A stretch of DNA of 64,000 bases, taken from positions 3,410,001 to 3,474,000 of the forward strand of contig NZ_CP107954.1 of NCBI RefSeq assembly GCF_036067295.1, given 5' to 3'. A program made the position numbers and the translations under genes. Under the pieces are notes generated by a model, which saw only the letters and a list, made by a program, of their open reading frames with translations, was not told the DNA's origin and made no database searches. Source of the DNA: Kribbella sp. NBC_00382 (GTDB lineage: Bacteria; Actinomycetota; Actinomycetes; Propionibacteriales; Kribbellaceae). Below, piece after piece: positions 31,840 to 40,356 of the stretch (positions within the stretch are counted from its first letter, which is position 1; each line of letters begins with the position of its first letter).

Positions 31840-31889
31840 CCACAGGAGGTGGTCCCGCCGCCCCACAGCGGCGGACCACTCGCCTGTGG
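31840..31889 (+). terminator. Long hairpin terminator after DUF5709
   Basis: CCACAGG (31840-31846) pairs with CCTGTGG (31883-31889), GTGGTCC (31849-31855) with GGACCAC (31873-31879) and GCCGC with GCGGC inside, leaving a six-base loop. The stem is interrupted only by small bulges. It ends the DUF5709 transcript. Confidence 0.75.
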
Positions 31890-31928
31890 TCCCGCTGGCC
31901 TGCGCCGCAGAACTGCGTGCGGGCCGAA

Positions 31929-32075
31929 TCAGCAACCACTGGGTAGCTGGCGGCTGCCATCGCCTCCCAGCCGCGCGCAGCACGCCGGCGGAGGCGGCCT
32001 AGCCGACACCGCGGAAGCGGCATAACCACTCAGCGGCAGCACCAGAACGGCCAGCAGAGCTGCCGTCGCCCTCAC
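31929..32075 (-). CDS. Possible short secreted peptide or gene remnant
   Basis: Between the DUF5709 hairpin and the P450 gene (31890-32208) the only coding-like signal is this 48-residue frame. It starts with a good signal-peptide shape: MRATAALLAVLVLPLSGYAA, then SAVSA, after which it runs into a Cys/Arg-rich tail and stops. There is no ribosome site and no homology I recognise. It may be the decayed start of a secreted protein or chance. Low confidence. Confidence 0.22.
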   Translation of the reverse strand: MRATAALLAVLVLPLSGYAASAVSARPPPPACCARLGGDGSRQLPSGC

Positions 32076-32116
32076 CTGCGCGCTGTCCCGGTCGGTCGCG
32101 CCGGCCAGTACTGGCG

Positions 32117-32186
32117 ACCTTGAACACCTTGTGGTGACCTCGGACAGGTAATTTCATGTCCGCGGTCACCACGAGGTGTTCAAGGT
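32117..32186. terminator. Three-helix hairpin, GACCTTGAACA family
   Basis: Three stacked helices: 32117-32128 with 32175-32186 (12 pairs), 32131-32139 with 32164-32172 (9 pairs) and 32142-32146 with 32157-32161 (5 pairs). They are separated by symmetric two-base internal loops and closed by a ten-base loop. It lies between the convergent DUF5709 and P450 genes and shares its outer word with the hairpin at 16845-16888. Confidence 0.8.
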
Positions 32187-32208
32187 GCCGACTTCGGGTT
32201 GGTGTGGG

Positions 32209-33546
32209 TTAGGTGAGGCGGGGGGTGGCGGTGATGGTGGCGCCGTTGGAGGGGACGAGGGTTACGTTGCGGGGGGTGGATTTTTCGGGGGTGGTGGGGG
32301 CGGTGAGGTTGTAGCGGGTGAGGGCGGCTCGGAGGATTTCGGTGGATTCGAGGAGCGAGAAGCCGGCGCCGATGCAGCGGCGGGTGCCGCCGCCGAAGGG
32401 GATCCAGGTGCCGGGGGCCGGTGGGTTGTCGCCCAGGAAGCGGTCGGGGCGGAAGACCTCGACGTCCGGGAAGTGCTCCTCGTCGCCTTGGACCAGGCCG
32501 ATGGCCGGCATCACCGTCGTACCGCGGGGGAGGCGGTAGCCCGCGAGGTCGATGGCTTCGGTGAGGCGGCGGCCGACTTGGTAGACGACGGGGTGCAGGC
32601 GGAGTGATTCCTTGCCCATGGCTTCTAGGTAGTCATCGTTACCTTCGTCAGCAGCCTGTTGCCCGGCCTGCAATTCCGAAGGCATCCGGGCCAGCTCATG
32701 GAACGCCCACGCCAGCGACGTTGCCGTCGTCTCATGGCCCGCCAGCAACAGAGTGACCAGCTGGTCGCGCAGTTCTTCGTCCGACCAGGTGCCTGCGGCA
32801 AGCAGTTTCGAGAGTACGTCGTTGCGCTCGGCAAGCTCCGGGTCGACCCGGCGGCCGGCGATCTCGTCGTACAGGATCTCGTCGACCTGCTGCTGCGCCC
32901 GGAGGAAACTACGCCACGGCGGGAACTTCAGCAGTACCGGGTAGAAGGCGCCGAGCATGATGATTGGGTCGACCGAGACGACCTTCTCGACCAGCGGCCG
33001 CAACTGCTCCAGCCGATCCGAGTCCGTCACCCCGAACACCACCTGCAGGATCACCTCGAGGGTGAGATCGCGCATCCGCTCGTGCACCCGGAAGGGCTTG
33101 CCGATCGGCCACGCCTCGACCTCGTCCTGAGCGAGCCGGGCGATCATCTCGGAGTACCCGCGCAGCGCGTGCCCGTTGAAGGCCGGCATCAGTTGACGCC
33201 GCATCCGGATGTGGTCGTCATCGTCGACGAGCAGCAGCGAGTGCGGACCCATGATCGGCTTGAGTGCCGTGTTGCCCTCGCCCGCGTGCACGATCGACGG
33301 CGGCGTGCTGAACACCTCCCGGATGTGCTCCGGCCGGCTGACCACCACGACCACCCGGCTGGACGGCACCAGCCGGATCGTGAACACATCCCCGTACTGC
33401 GCCCGCAGTCGCGGGAAGAAGGTCTTGCGATGACGCGCGAACAGGAACGTCTGCGCGAACGTCGGCAGCCGCGATCCCGGTGGCAGCGTTCTGGCCGTCG
33501 CCCGATCGAGCGTGCGGCCCCCGAGCAAGGGCGTCGGCGGGGTCAT
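32209..33546 (-). CDS. Cytochrome P450
   Basis: A 445-residue soluble class I-type P450. The I-helix oxygen-activation motif is AGHETT (269-274), the ExxR motif is ESLR (313-316), the PERF-like segment reads FRPDRF, and the heme signature is FGGGTRRCIGAGF with the axial Cys391. The mono-oxygenase needs ferredoxin and reductase partners, which are not encoded nearby. The sequence resembles the CYP102/CYP4-like and CYP110-like group of bacterial P450s acting on fatty or terpenoid substrates; the exact substrate is not predictable. ATG 33546 has GGAGGTGG upstream, so I do not use the longer frame to 33606. Confidence 0.92.
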   Translation of the reverse strand: MTPPTPLLGGRTLDRATARTLPPGSRLPTFAQTFLFARHRKTFFPRLRAQYGDVFTIRLVPSSRVVVVVSRPEHIREVFSTPPSIVHAGEGNTALKPIMGPHSLLLVDDDDHIRMRRQLMPAFNGHALRGYSEMIARLAQDEVEAWPIGKPFRVHERMRDLTLEVILQVVFGVTDSDRLEQLRPLVEKVVSVDPIIMLGAFYPVLLKFPPWRSFLRAQQQVDEILYDEIAGRRVDPELAERNDVLSKLLAAGTWSDEELRDQLVTLLLAGHETTATSLAWAFHELARMPSELQAGQQAADEGNDDYLEAMGKESLRLHPVVYQVGRRLTEAIDLAGYRLPRGTTVMPAIGLVQGDEEHFPDVEVFRPDRFLGDNPPAPGTWIPFGGGTRRCIGAGFSLLESTEILRAALTRYNLTAPTTPEKSTPRNVTLVPSNGATITATPRLT

Positions 33547-33636
33547 TGCCACCTCCTGGATGCTGTCCGGCTCCACCACGCTACGTCGCCCCGGTGAACG
33601 CCGCATGGCCGCGAAGGCTGCGTTTCGGGGTGGTGC

Positions 33637-34569
33637 TCAGAAGTCGATGCGCAGGACGGCGCGGCGTTTGCCGGGCTGGCTCACCTGGGTGAAGCCCGCG
33701 TCGGTGAAGGTGGCGAGGGTGCCGACGGAGCCGCCTTCGGCGAAGTCCGGGTAGCCCTCCAAGGCGTGGGCTCCGCGTTGCCGGGCGAAGTCGACGGAGG
33801 CGTGGGCCAGGGCGTGGCTGATTCCCCGGCGGCGGTAGCCCGCGTGGGTGATGAAGCAAGTGACGGCCCAGACGGTGGGGTCGGTCTTGTCTTCGGTGCG
33901 GCCGAGCCAGGGGACGCGGTTGTCGCGGAGCAGCCTTGCGTGGTCGGCCCGCGGCGCGACGGCGCACCAGCCGACGGGCTCGCCGTCGAGGTAGGCGACC
34001 AGGCCGCTGGTTGCGGGTGCCTTCGGGTTTCCGCAGGCGGTCTGGTCGCGGAGTCGGGCGGCCAGTTCTTCGGGGCCTTCGGAGGCCCAGGATTCTTTGT
34101 GGAGCATGCGGAATCGCTGGCAGGAGCATCGTGCGGGGTTGCCGGTGGTACCGAAGATCGATCGCAGGTCGGCCCAGCTCGCCTGGTTGGCCGGAACGAT
34201 CGTCAACTGCTCGGCGCTGACCGGCTCCCGCGAGCCCCTGGGAATGTGTGCCCGCTTGGCTTGCGGCTTCTGCTGGCGGGGGAGGGCGTCGAAGGTGAGC
34301 CGGACATCCACCGCGTCGCCGACGCCGATGCCCGCGGGTTTGCGGACTGCGTCCTTCAGCGGGAGCAGGTAGCCGCCGTCCTTCGGCCACAACGAGGTCT
34401 TCCACTCGGTACTCCCGATCCGCGCGCGAATCGGGAGCATCCCCCAGCCGTAGCTGGCGGCCAGGCCAGCGGCTCGCAATGCGGCGCCTTCCTGCTCCGG
34501 TACGGGCACGAAGTAGTACGGCGCCGGACCGCGCCACTCGAGCACCTCGCCGCTGAACTCCTGATCCAT
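33637..34569 (-). CDS. DUF1905 domain fused to a GNAT acetyltransferase
   Basis: A 310-residue two-domain protein. Residues 1-95 are a DUF1905 beta-barrel (FSGEVLEWRGPAPYYFVPVP, STEWKTSLWPKDGGYLLPLK, VGDAVDVRLTFD). After a short linker, residues 115-310 form a GNAT acetyltransferase with NPARCSCQRFRM (cysteine-rich, as in the family with the CxCxxF start), VGWCAVAPRADHARLL, CFITHAGYRRRGISHALAHA for acetyl-CoA binding, and a final FTDAGFTQV. The fusion is unusual in my experience. Substrate unknown. ATG 34569. Downstream lies the P450 gene on the same strand. Confidence 0.8.
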   Translation of the reverse strand: MDQEFSGEVLEWRGPAPYYFVPVPEQEGAALRAAGLAASYGWGMLPIRARIGSTEWKTSLWPKDGGYLLPLKDAVRKPAGIGVGDAVDVRLTFDALPRQQKPQAKRAHIPRGSREPVSAEQLTIVPANQASWADLRSIFGTTGNPARCSCQRFRMLHKESWASEGPEELAARLRDQTACGNPKAPATSGLVAYLDGEPVGWCAVAPRADHARLLRDNRVPWLGRTEDKTDPTVWAVTCFITHAGYRRRGISHALAHASVDFARQRGAHALEGYPDFAEGGSVGTLATFTDAGFTQVSQPGKRRAVLRIDF

Positions 34570-34695
34570 AGGCCGATGCTAGGACTCAATCCGGACAGTG
34601 CGCTTCCGGAATCGCGTTGCCTGATCGGGCACGGCCGCGGGGCGAGGCGTTGGCAGCAGGCGATCCGGGCGACGATCGGGTTGCCGGAGTAGGCA

Positions 34696-34786
34696 CATCT
34701 CAGGGGTTATCCCCTCAAACGCTGGGTTGCCCCCTCAGAATCTGAGGGGGCAACCACCCATCTCAGGGGTTAACCCCTGAGATGGG
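34696..34786. repeat. Composite palindromic element, copy 2 (GGTTAACC type)
   Basis: Three inverted repeats: a degenerate palindrome at 34696-34715 around GGGGTTATCCCC; a perfect 31-base hairpin at 34725-34755 with arms GGTTGCCCCCTCAGA and its complement; and a perfect 30-base palindrome at 34757-34786 centred on TTAA. It ends six bases from the stop of the alpha-mannosidase gene, as copy 1 (5639-5720) ends beside the E1 stop. Probably a terminator-like repeat family. Confidence 0.8.
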
Positions 34787-34791
34787 GCTGG

Positions 34792-37700
34792 CTAGCTGCG
34801 CTTGAAGCGGAGGGTGAGGATCTGGAACGGGCGGAGCTCGAAGGTCACTCCGCCGTCCGTCAGCTCGTGGTCGGCCAGGTGGCGCTCGAGCAGGTCGACC
34901 TCGGTCACCGACGCGGCCGCGAAGCCGGTGGTCAGCGTGGCCCGGGACCGGCCGCCGCTCGACTCGTAGAGCCGCACGACGACGTCGCCGGACTGGTCGT
35001 CGGCCAGCTTGACCGCCTCGACGATCACATTGTCGTTGTCGAGGGCAACGATCGGGTCGACTCCCTCGGCGCCGGTGACGACGCGCTCGGGCAGGTTGAT
35101 CCGGTAGCCCTCGTTGATCGCGTCGGGGATGCCGGCGCCGACGACCAGCGCGTGGTTGACCACGTGCAGGCCCTGGTCGGTCTGCGGGTCGGGGAAGCGC
35201 GGCGCCCGGATCAGCGAGGTACGGATGGTGGTCGTGGTACCACCGTCCTCCCGCGCGGTCCGGTTGATGTCGTGCCCGTACGTCGAGTCGTTGACCACGG
35301 CGACGCCGTAGCCGGGCTCGCCGACGTGCACCCAGCGGTGCGCCGCGATCTCGAACTTGGCCGCGTCCCACGAGGTGTTCTGGTGGGTCGGCCGGAAGAT
35401 GTGCCCGAACTGGGTCTCCGAGGCGGAGCGGTCCGCGTGCACGTCGACCGGGAAGGCGGCCTTGAGGAACTTCTCCGACTCGTGCCAGTCCATCGCGGTC
35501 TCGATGTCGACCCGCTTGGCGCCCGGCCGCAGCCGCAGCGTCTGGGTGACGCTGGACCGGTTGAAGGAGCGCTTCACGACGACCGTGGCGACGCCGTCGA
35601 CGTCGCTGAACTCGACGCTGTCGACCTCGGTGACGTCGCGGACGTTGTTCTTGTAGAACGAGTCGACGTCCCAGGCGTCCCACTGGTTCGGGGTGTCCAC
35701 GTGCAGCTGCAGGAGGTTCGCAGTACTGCCCGCGGCGATCACCTCGCGACCGGCCTCGAGGTCGTACAGGCTGGTGATCAGGCCACGCTCGTCGATCGTC
35801 ACCCGGATCACGCCGTTGTCGAGGACGCCGCCCTCGATCGTCGCCGCAGCGCCTTCGCCGACGGCGATGCCCGCACCGAGACCAGCGACGCCACCACGGG
35901 TGTGCGGGGCTGCGTTGAAGACGATCTGCGCGTCGCCGGAGCCGGCCAGCGCCTGCTGTGCCGTGGCGATGATCGCCTCGAGCTCCTCGGCCAGCTTGGC
36001 GTAGGTCGCCTCGGCCTCGCGGTGCACCCAGGCGATCGAGCTGCCCGGCAGGATGTCGTGGAACTGGTTGAGCAGGACGGCCTTCCAGATCCGGTCCAGC
36101 TCGTCGTACGGGTAGGTGTCGAGCTTGCCGGCCACCACGGCCGCTGCCGACCACAGCTCGGCCTCGCGCAGCAGGTGCTCGCTGCGACGGTTGCCCTGCT
36201 TGGTCTTGGCCTGCGAGGTGTATGTCGCGCGGTGGATCTCCAGGTAGAGCTCACCGGACCAGACTGGTGCGTTCGGGTACTCCTCCTGGGCCGCGCTGAA
36301 GAACTCGGTCGGGGACTCGATCGTCACCCGCGGCGAGGACTCCAGGTTGGCCACCCGGCGGGCCGTCGCGACGAACTCACGGGTGGGGCCGCCACCGCCG
36401 TCGCCGTAGCCGAACGGCACCAGCGAGCGGGTGGCAGAGCCGTTCTCCGCGAAGTTGCGCTGGGCGTGCGCCAGCTCGCGACCGGACAGGTCGGAGTTGT
36501 ACGTGTCGATCGGCGGGAAGTGCGTGAACACCTGGGTCCCGTCGAGGCCCTCCCAGAGGAACGTGTGGTGCGGGAACTTGTTCTTCTGGTTCCAGGAGAT
36601 CTTCTGGGTCAGGAACCACTTCGAGCCGGACAGCTTCACCAGCTGCGGCAGCGCGGCGGTGTAGCCGAACGAGTCCGGCAGCCAGACCTCCTGGGTGTCG
36701 ATCCCGTACTCGTCCAGGAAGAACCGCTTGCCATGCACGAACTGCCGGGCCAGCGCCTCGCCACCAGGCAGGTTGGTGTCGGACTCGACCCACATGCCGC
36801 CCACCGGGACGATGGTGCCGTCGGCAACGGCCTTCTTCAGCCGCTCCCAGACCTCGGGGTAGTTGTCCTTCACCCACGCGTGCTGCTGCGCCTGCGAGAA
36901 CGCGAAGACGAGCTCCGGGTACTCCTGGGCCAGCGTGGCGACGTTGGAGACCGTACGGGCCACCTTGCGGCGGGTCTCGCGCAGCGGCCAGAGCCAGGCC
37001 GAGTCGATGTGCGCGTGGCCGACCGCGGAGAGCTGGTGAGCACTGGCGTGCGCAGGACGGCTCAGTACGTCGGCGAGCTCGGCGCGTGCGGCAGCCGCAG
37101 TACCGGCGACGTCCTCGTAGTCCAGGACGTCCAGGGCGCGGCTGAGGGCGCGCAGGATCTCGCGGCTGCGCGGCTCCTGCGGCTGGAGCTCCTTCTGCAG
37201 GCCGTTCAGCGCGTCCAGGTCGAGGATCAGGTCCCAGACCTCCGCGTTGAAGACGGCCAGGTCCGCACGGGTCAGCTGGTAGATCGGCTTGCCACCCGGC
37301 TCGGGCTTGGCGCCCAGGTCCGAGGAGATCGGAGCGAAGGCGTTGTAGCCCAGTACCTCGGGGTTGGCGGCCGCCTCGACGTAGAACTCGATACTGTCGC
37401 CGGCCGAGGCCGCAGTACCGTCCGGGCCGAGGATGGACAGCGGCGCATAGGTCTGGCGCGGATGCAGGCCCTTCAGCGGGACGCCCTTGGTGGTGTGCAC
37501 CAGGCCCTCCGCGGAGAAGCCCGGACCGCCGCTGAAGCCGAGGTCGATGACGGCCTCGATGTCCTGGCCGGCCCACTCGGCCGGGACCTGGCCGCTGAAG
37601 TGGAACCAGGCGGTGCCCCAGGCGGGACCCCAGGGCAGCCCGATCTCGGCGGGCTCGTAGGAGGCTTTGAGCGCCTCGGCGGGTGACACCGGCTCACCAG

Positions 37701-37815
37701 GCGCGTGCCACACCTTGATGTCCAGCGGGACGGCCGCGCCGTAGATCGCGGGGCGGATCCGCTCCCGCAGGGCGCGCTGGAGCCGCTCCTCGATGAGTTG
37801 ACGGTCGTCGTGCAC
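34792..37815 (-). CDS. Alpha-mannosidase, glycoside hydrolase family 38
   Basis: A 1007-residue cytosolic GH38 enzyme (no signal peptide) of the bacterial/vacuolar type. Zinc ligands are in VGHAHIDSAWLWPLRE, and the catalytic nucleophile Asp is in EVWLPDSFGYTAALPQL, followed by FLTQKISWNQKNKFP and the substrate-binding FWEGLDG-like FLWEGLDGTQVFTHFPP. Large C-terminal beta domains are complete. It removes alpha-mannosyl residues from oligosaccharides taken up by the cell. GTG 37815 has GGAGG about seven bases upstream. A LacI-like operator lies about 50 bases upstream, pointing to sugar induction. Nearest neighbour upstream is a divergent TAXI binding protein. Confidence 0.93.
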   Translation of the reverse strand: MHDDRQLIEERLQRALRERIRPAIYGAAVPLDIKVWHAPGEPVSPAEALKASYEPAEIGLPWGPAWGTAWFHFSGQVPAEWAGQDIEAVIDLGFSGGPGFSAEGLVHTTKGVPLKGLHPRQTYAPLSILGPDGTAASAGDSIEFYVEAAANPEVLGYNAFAPISSDLGAKPEPGGKPIYQLTRADLAVFNAEVWDLILDLDALNGLQKELQPQEPRSREILRALSRALDVLDYEDVAGTAAAARAELADVLSRPAHASAHQLSAVGHAHIDSAWLWPLRETRRKVARTVSNVATLAQEYPELVFAFSQAQQHAWVKDNYPEVWERLKKAVADGTIVPVGGMWVESDTNLPGGEALARQFVHGKRFFLDEYGIDTQEVWLPDSFGYTAALPQLVKLSGSKWFLTQKISWNQKNKFPHHTFLWEGLDGTQVFTHFPPIDTYNSDLSGRELAHAQRNFAENGSATRSLVPFGYGDGGGGPTREFVATARRVANLESSPRVTIESPTEFFSAAQEEYPNAPVWSGELYLEIHRATYTSQAKTKQGNRRSEHLLREAELWSAAAVVAGKLDTYPYDELDRIWKAVLLNQFHDILPGSSIAWVHREAEATYAKLAEELEAIIATAQQALAGSGDAQIVFNAAPHTRGGVAGLGAGIAVGEGAAATIEGGVLDNGVIRVTIDERGLITSLYDLEAGREVIAAGSTANLLQLHVDTPNQWDAWDVDSFYKNNVRDVTEVDSVEFSDVDGVATVVVKRSFNRSSVTQTLRLRPGAKRVDIETAMDWHESEKFLKAAFPVDVHADRSASETQFGHIFRPTHQNTSWDAAKFEIAAHRWVHVGEPGYGVAVVNDSTYGHDINRTAREDGGTTTTIRTSLIRAPRFPDPQTDQGLHVVNHALVVGAGIPDAINEGYRINLPERVVTGAEGVDPIVALDNDNVIVEAVKLADDQSGDVVVRLYESSGGRSRATLTTGFAAASVTEVDLLERHLADHELTDGGVTFELRPFQILTLRFKRS

Positions 37816-37864
37816 GAAATCATCCTCCGATGACGGTCTGGCGCGGCCCTCGCGGCCGGTGCGA

Positions 37865-37878
37865 TGACAACGCTGTCA
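37865..37878 (-). promoter_or_regulatory. LacI-type operator upstream of alpha-mannosidase
   Basis: TGACAACGCTGTCA (37865-37878) is a 14-base palindrome with a single mismatched pair and the central CG typical of LacI-family operators in Actinobacteria that control sugar genes. It is 50 bases before the mannosidase GTG start. No LacI gene is in the window, so the repressor would act from elsewhere. Confidence 0.6.
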
Positions 37879-37961
37879 CATCCCAAGGGGGCCCGTCCAG
37901 ACGCTGTTCGTTCGAGCACGGTAAGTAGCCTCGGGACCACTTGCCCAATAGGTTGTCCTCT

Positions 37962-38960
37962 ATGGATCGCGCCCATCTCCTGAATCGCCGTAACGTGCTC
38001 GGATTCGGAGCCGCCGCGGCGGCCGCCATGGTGGTTCCCGGCTGCTCCCGCGGGCGGTCGAAGGAGCCGGCCCCGAGCGGCCCGGCCAAGCTCGCCACCG
38101 GCAACGTCGGCGGGGTGTACGCCGTGTACGGCGCGGGGCTGGCGAAGCTGGTCACCGAGGTGACCGGGGTCACGATGGAGACGATCACCACCCAGGGCTC
38201 GGTGCAGAACCTGAAGATGCTCGACATGGGCACCGCCGACCTGGCCTTCAGCCTGTCGGACTCGGCCCTGGACGCCTTCGAGGGCGTCGACCAGTTCAAG
38301 ACGGGCAAGCTCCGGTTCACCGCGCTGGCCCGGACCTACGACAACTACGTCCACGTGGTGGTGCCGACCGCGTCCGACGTCTTCAAGCTCAAGGACCTGA
38401 CCGGCAAGACCGTCAGCGTCGGACCGAAGCTGTCGGGGACCAAGGTCGTCGCCGACCGGATCCTGGACACCGCCAGGGTCCGGAACGTGACGAAGGTGAA
38501 TCTCGACCTGGAGAGCGCGGTGAAGGCGCTGGCCGCCAAGGCCGAGAACCCCAAGGCCAAGGGCGGTATCGACGCGCTGATCTGGAGCGGCGGTCTGCCG
38601 ACCACTCCGATCGGGGTGCTGCAGGACACCATCGGCTTCCGGCTGGTCGACATCGGCGACGTCGCCGAGACGATCGCGCTGCGGCGCTTCGGCGGTTACG
38701 TGCTGTCCTCGATCCCGCCGTCGGTCTACAAACTGGCCAGCGCGGTCCCGACCCTGGCCATCCCGAACTACCTGCTGGCCCGCCGCGGCCTGTCCGACTC
38801 CTGGGCCTGGTGGACCCTCAACACACTGTTCCGCCGCCAGGCCGACCTGATGACGTACCACAAGGAGGCCGGCTCGCTGGATGCCCGCTCAGCGGTCGCC
38901 ACCATGCCGATCCCGCTCCATCCGGCTGCTGAGCGCTGGTACCGCACCAACCACGTCTGA
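37962..38960 (+). CDS. TAXI-family TRAP solute-binding lipoprotein, Tat-type (SBP1)
   Basis: A 332-residue extracytoplasmic binding protein of the TAXI (TRAP-associated extracytoplasmic immunogenic) family. The signal region has a twin-arginine motif RRNVLGFG and a lipobox VVPGC, so it is a Tat-exported lipoprotein. Family words: TGNVGGVYAVYGAGLAKL, then TQGSVQNLKMLDMGTADLAF and DALIWSGGLPTTPI. It differs clearly from the second TAXI protein at 43161. It lies on the other side of the two-component genes from the permease, so it may supply the permease or act as a co-sensor. ATG 37962; the ribosome site is weak. Confidence 0.85.
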   Translation: MDRAHLLNRRNVLGFGAAAAAAMVVPGCSRGRSKEPAPSGPAKLATGNVGGVYAVYGAGLAKLVTEVTGVTMETITTQGSVQNLKMLDMGTADLAFSLSDSALDAFEGVDQFKTGKLRFTALARTYDNYVHVVVPTASDVFKLKDLTGKTVSVGPKLSGTKVVADRILDTARVRNVTKVNLDLESAVKALAAKAENPKAKGGIDALIWSGGLPTTPIGVLQDTIGFRLVDIGDVAETIALRRFGGYVLSSIPPSVYKLASAVPTLAIPNYLLARRGLSDSWAWWTLNTLFRRQADLMTYHKEAGSLDARSAVATMPIPLHPAAERWYRTNHV

Positions 38961-38982
38961 GTACTACGGCCTGCCGCAGTAC

Positions 38983-40353
38983 TCAGGCGTCGTAGTCATC
39001 CAGCAGGGGGACCCGGACCTCGATCACCAGGCCGCCACCGATCGGGGGACGGGCGACCACGCGGCCGCCTACCCGGGCTGCCTCGGAGCGGACGATGGCC
39101 AGGCCCAGGCCGGTACCGGGCATCTCGCGGTGGTGGGCGCTGCGCCAGAAGCGCTCGCCGACCTTCTTCAGGTCGCGGGAGCCGAGGCCGAGGCCGTGGT
39201 CGCGGACCGAGAGGACGACCTCGGTACCGTCGCGCAGTACCGAGACCTCGACCGGGGGTGCGCCGTACTTCGAGGCGTTGTCGAGCAGGACGTCCAGGAT
39301 GTCGTCCACCTCGAGCTCGGACGCGACCCCGCCGGGGACCATCTCGCCGATGATGAGTTCGAGGTCGTCGGCGGCGTAGACGGCCTTCCAGCCGACCAGC
39401 CGTTCCTTGATCGCCTGGGCCAGGTCCAGCGGCTCTTCGCTGCCCTCGGTTTCGCCAGGGCGGTCCGAGCCGGCCAGCCGGGACAGCCGCTGGACGATCC
39501 GGCCGAGCCGGTCGATGTCGCTGAGCGCGAACCGCGCGGTCGGTGACAGCCGGGACAGGCCCTCGATGTGGATCCGGGCCGAGGTGAGCGGCGTCCGGAG
39601 CTGGTGCGACGCGTCGGCGACGAACTCGCGCTCGCGCTGGCGGGCCTGGTGCAGGCTGAGCGCCATCGAGTTGAAGCTGTCGCCGAGCCGGCGCAGCTCG
39701 GGCGCGCGGCCGTCGGTGGAGACCCGGGTGTCGAGCGCGCCGCGGGTGACCTGGTGGGTCGCGTTGTCGAGGTCGTTGATCGGCCGCAGCACCCAGCGGC
39801 TGACCGGCCGGACGATGCCGATGACGACGGCGACGATGGCGACGATCAGGCCGCCGAGCAGGAGCAGCAGGCCGTTCTGCACCTGGTCGCGGGCATGCTC
39901 GGTCGGCACCCGCAGGACGGCGGCGCCGAGGACCCGGCCGTTGTTGACGACCGGGCGGGCGACGACCATCTCGCCGGACTTCCAGGGCCACATGGCCGGC
40001 GGCTCGGCCGGCAGCCGGCCGGCCAGCGTGCTGGACAGCGCGGTCGCCAGGTCGGGCTCGCGGACGTCCACGCCGGAGCGCGAGGTCGCGATCACCCGGC
40101 TGTCGACGTCGACGACGAAGACAGGCGTGTTGTAGAGCTCGTGGTAGCGGACGGCGAGCTCACGCAAGCTGGCGATGTCGCCGGACTGCAGCGGACCCTC
40201 GGCCATCGTGGCGAACCAGTCAGCGTCGTTGCTGCGGGACAGGAACAGGGTGCGGGACGCACCGGTCGCGATGAAGTTGGCCAGCGGCCAGGCAGCGACG
40301 ATGGCGAGGATGACCACCATCGGGACGAGGGACTGCAGCAGACGACGACGCAA
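38983..40353 (-). CDS. Two-component sensor histidine kinase
   Basis: A 456-residue membrane kinase. Membrane helices at about 10-30 and 162-182 enclose an extracytoplasmic sensor domain of about 130 residues. Then come HAMP (about 183-240), the dimerisation box FVADASHQLRTPL with the phosphorylated His250, and an ATPase domain with N box LLDNASKYG and the G motifs DHGLGLG and GTGLGLAI. TTG 40353 starts it three bases after the response-regulator stop, so both are one operon. It sits in the middle of the TAXI-TRAP locus and probably senses the transported acid or its binding protein. Confidence 0.9.
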   Translation of the reverse strand: MRRRLLQSLVPMVVILAIVAAWPLANFIATGASRTLFLSRSNDADWFATMAEGPLQSGDIASLRELAVRYHELYNTPVFVVDVDSRVIATSRSGVDVREPDLATALSSTLAGRLPAEPPAMWPWKSGEMVVARPVVNNGRVLGAAVLRVPTEHARDQVQNGLLLLLGGLIVAIVAVVIGIVRPVSRWVLRPINDLDNATHQVTRGALDTRVSTDGRAPELRRLGDSFNSMALSLHQARQREREFVADASHQLRTPLTSARIHIEGLSRLSPTARFALSDIDRLGRIVQRLSRLAGSDRPGETEGSEEPLDLAQAIKERLVGWKAVYAADDLELIIGEMVPGGVASELEVDDILDVLLDNASKYGAPPVEVSVLRDGTEVVLSVRDHGLGLGSRDLKKVGERFWRSAHHREMPGTGLGLAIVRSEAARVGGRVVARPPIGGGLVIEVRVPLLDDYDA

Positions 40354-40356
40354 CGG

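Noticed and set aside
34867..37686. A 939-codon open frame on the plus strand
   Set aside because: It lies wholly antisense to the alpha-mannosidase gene, has low-complexity Arg/Val/Asp composition and no domain. It is a mirror of high-GC codon use.
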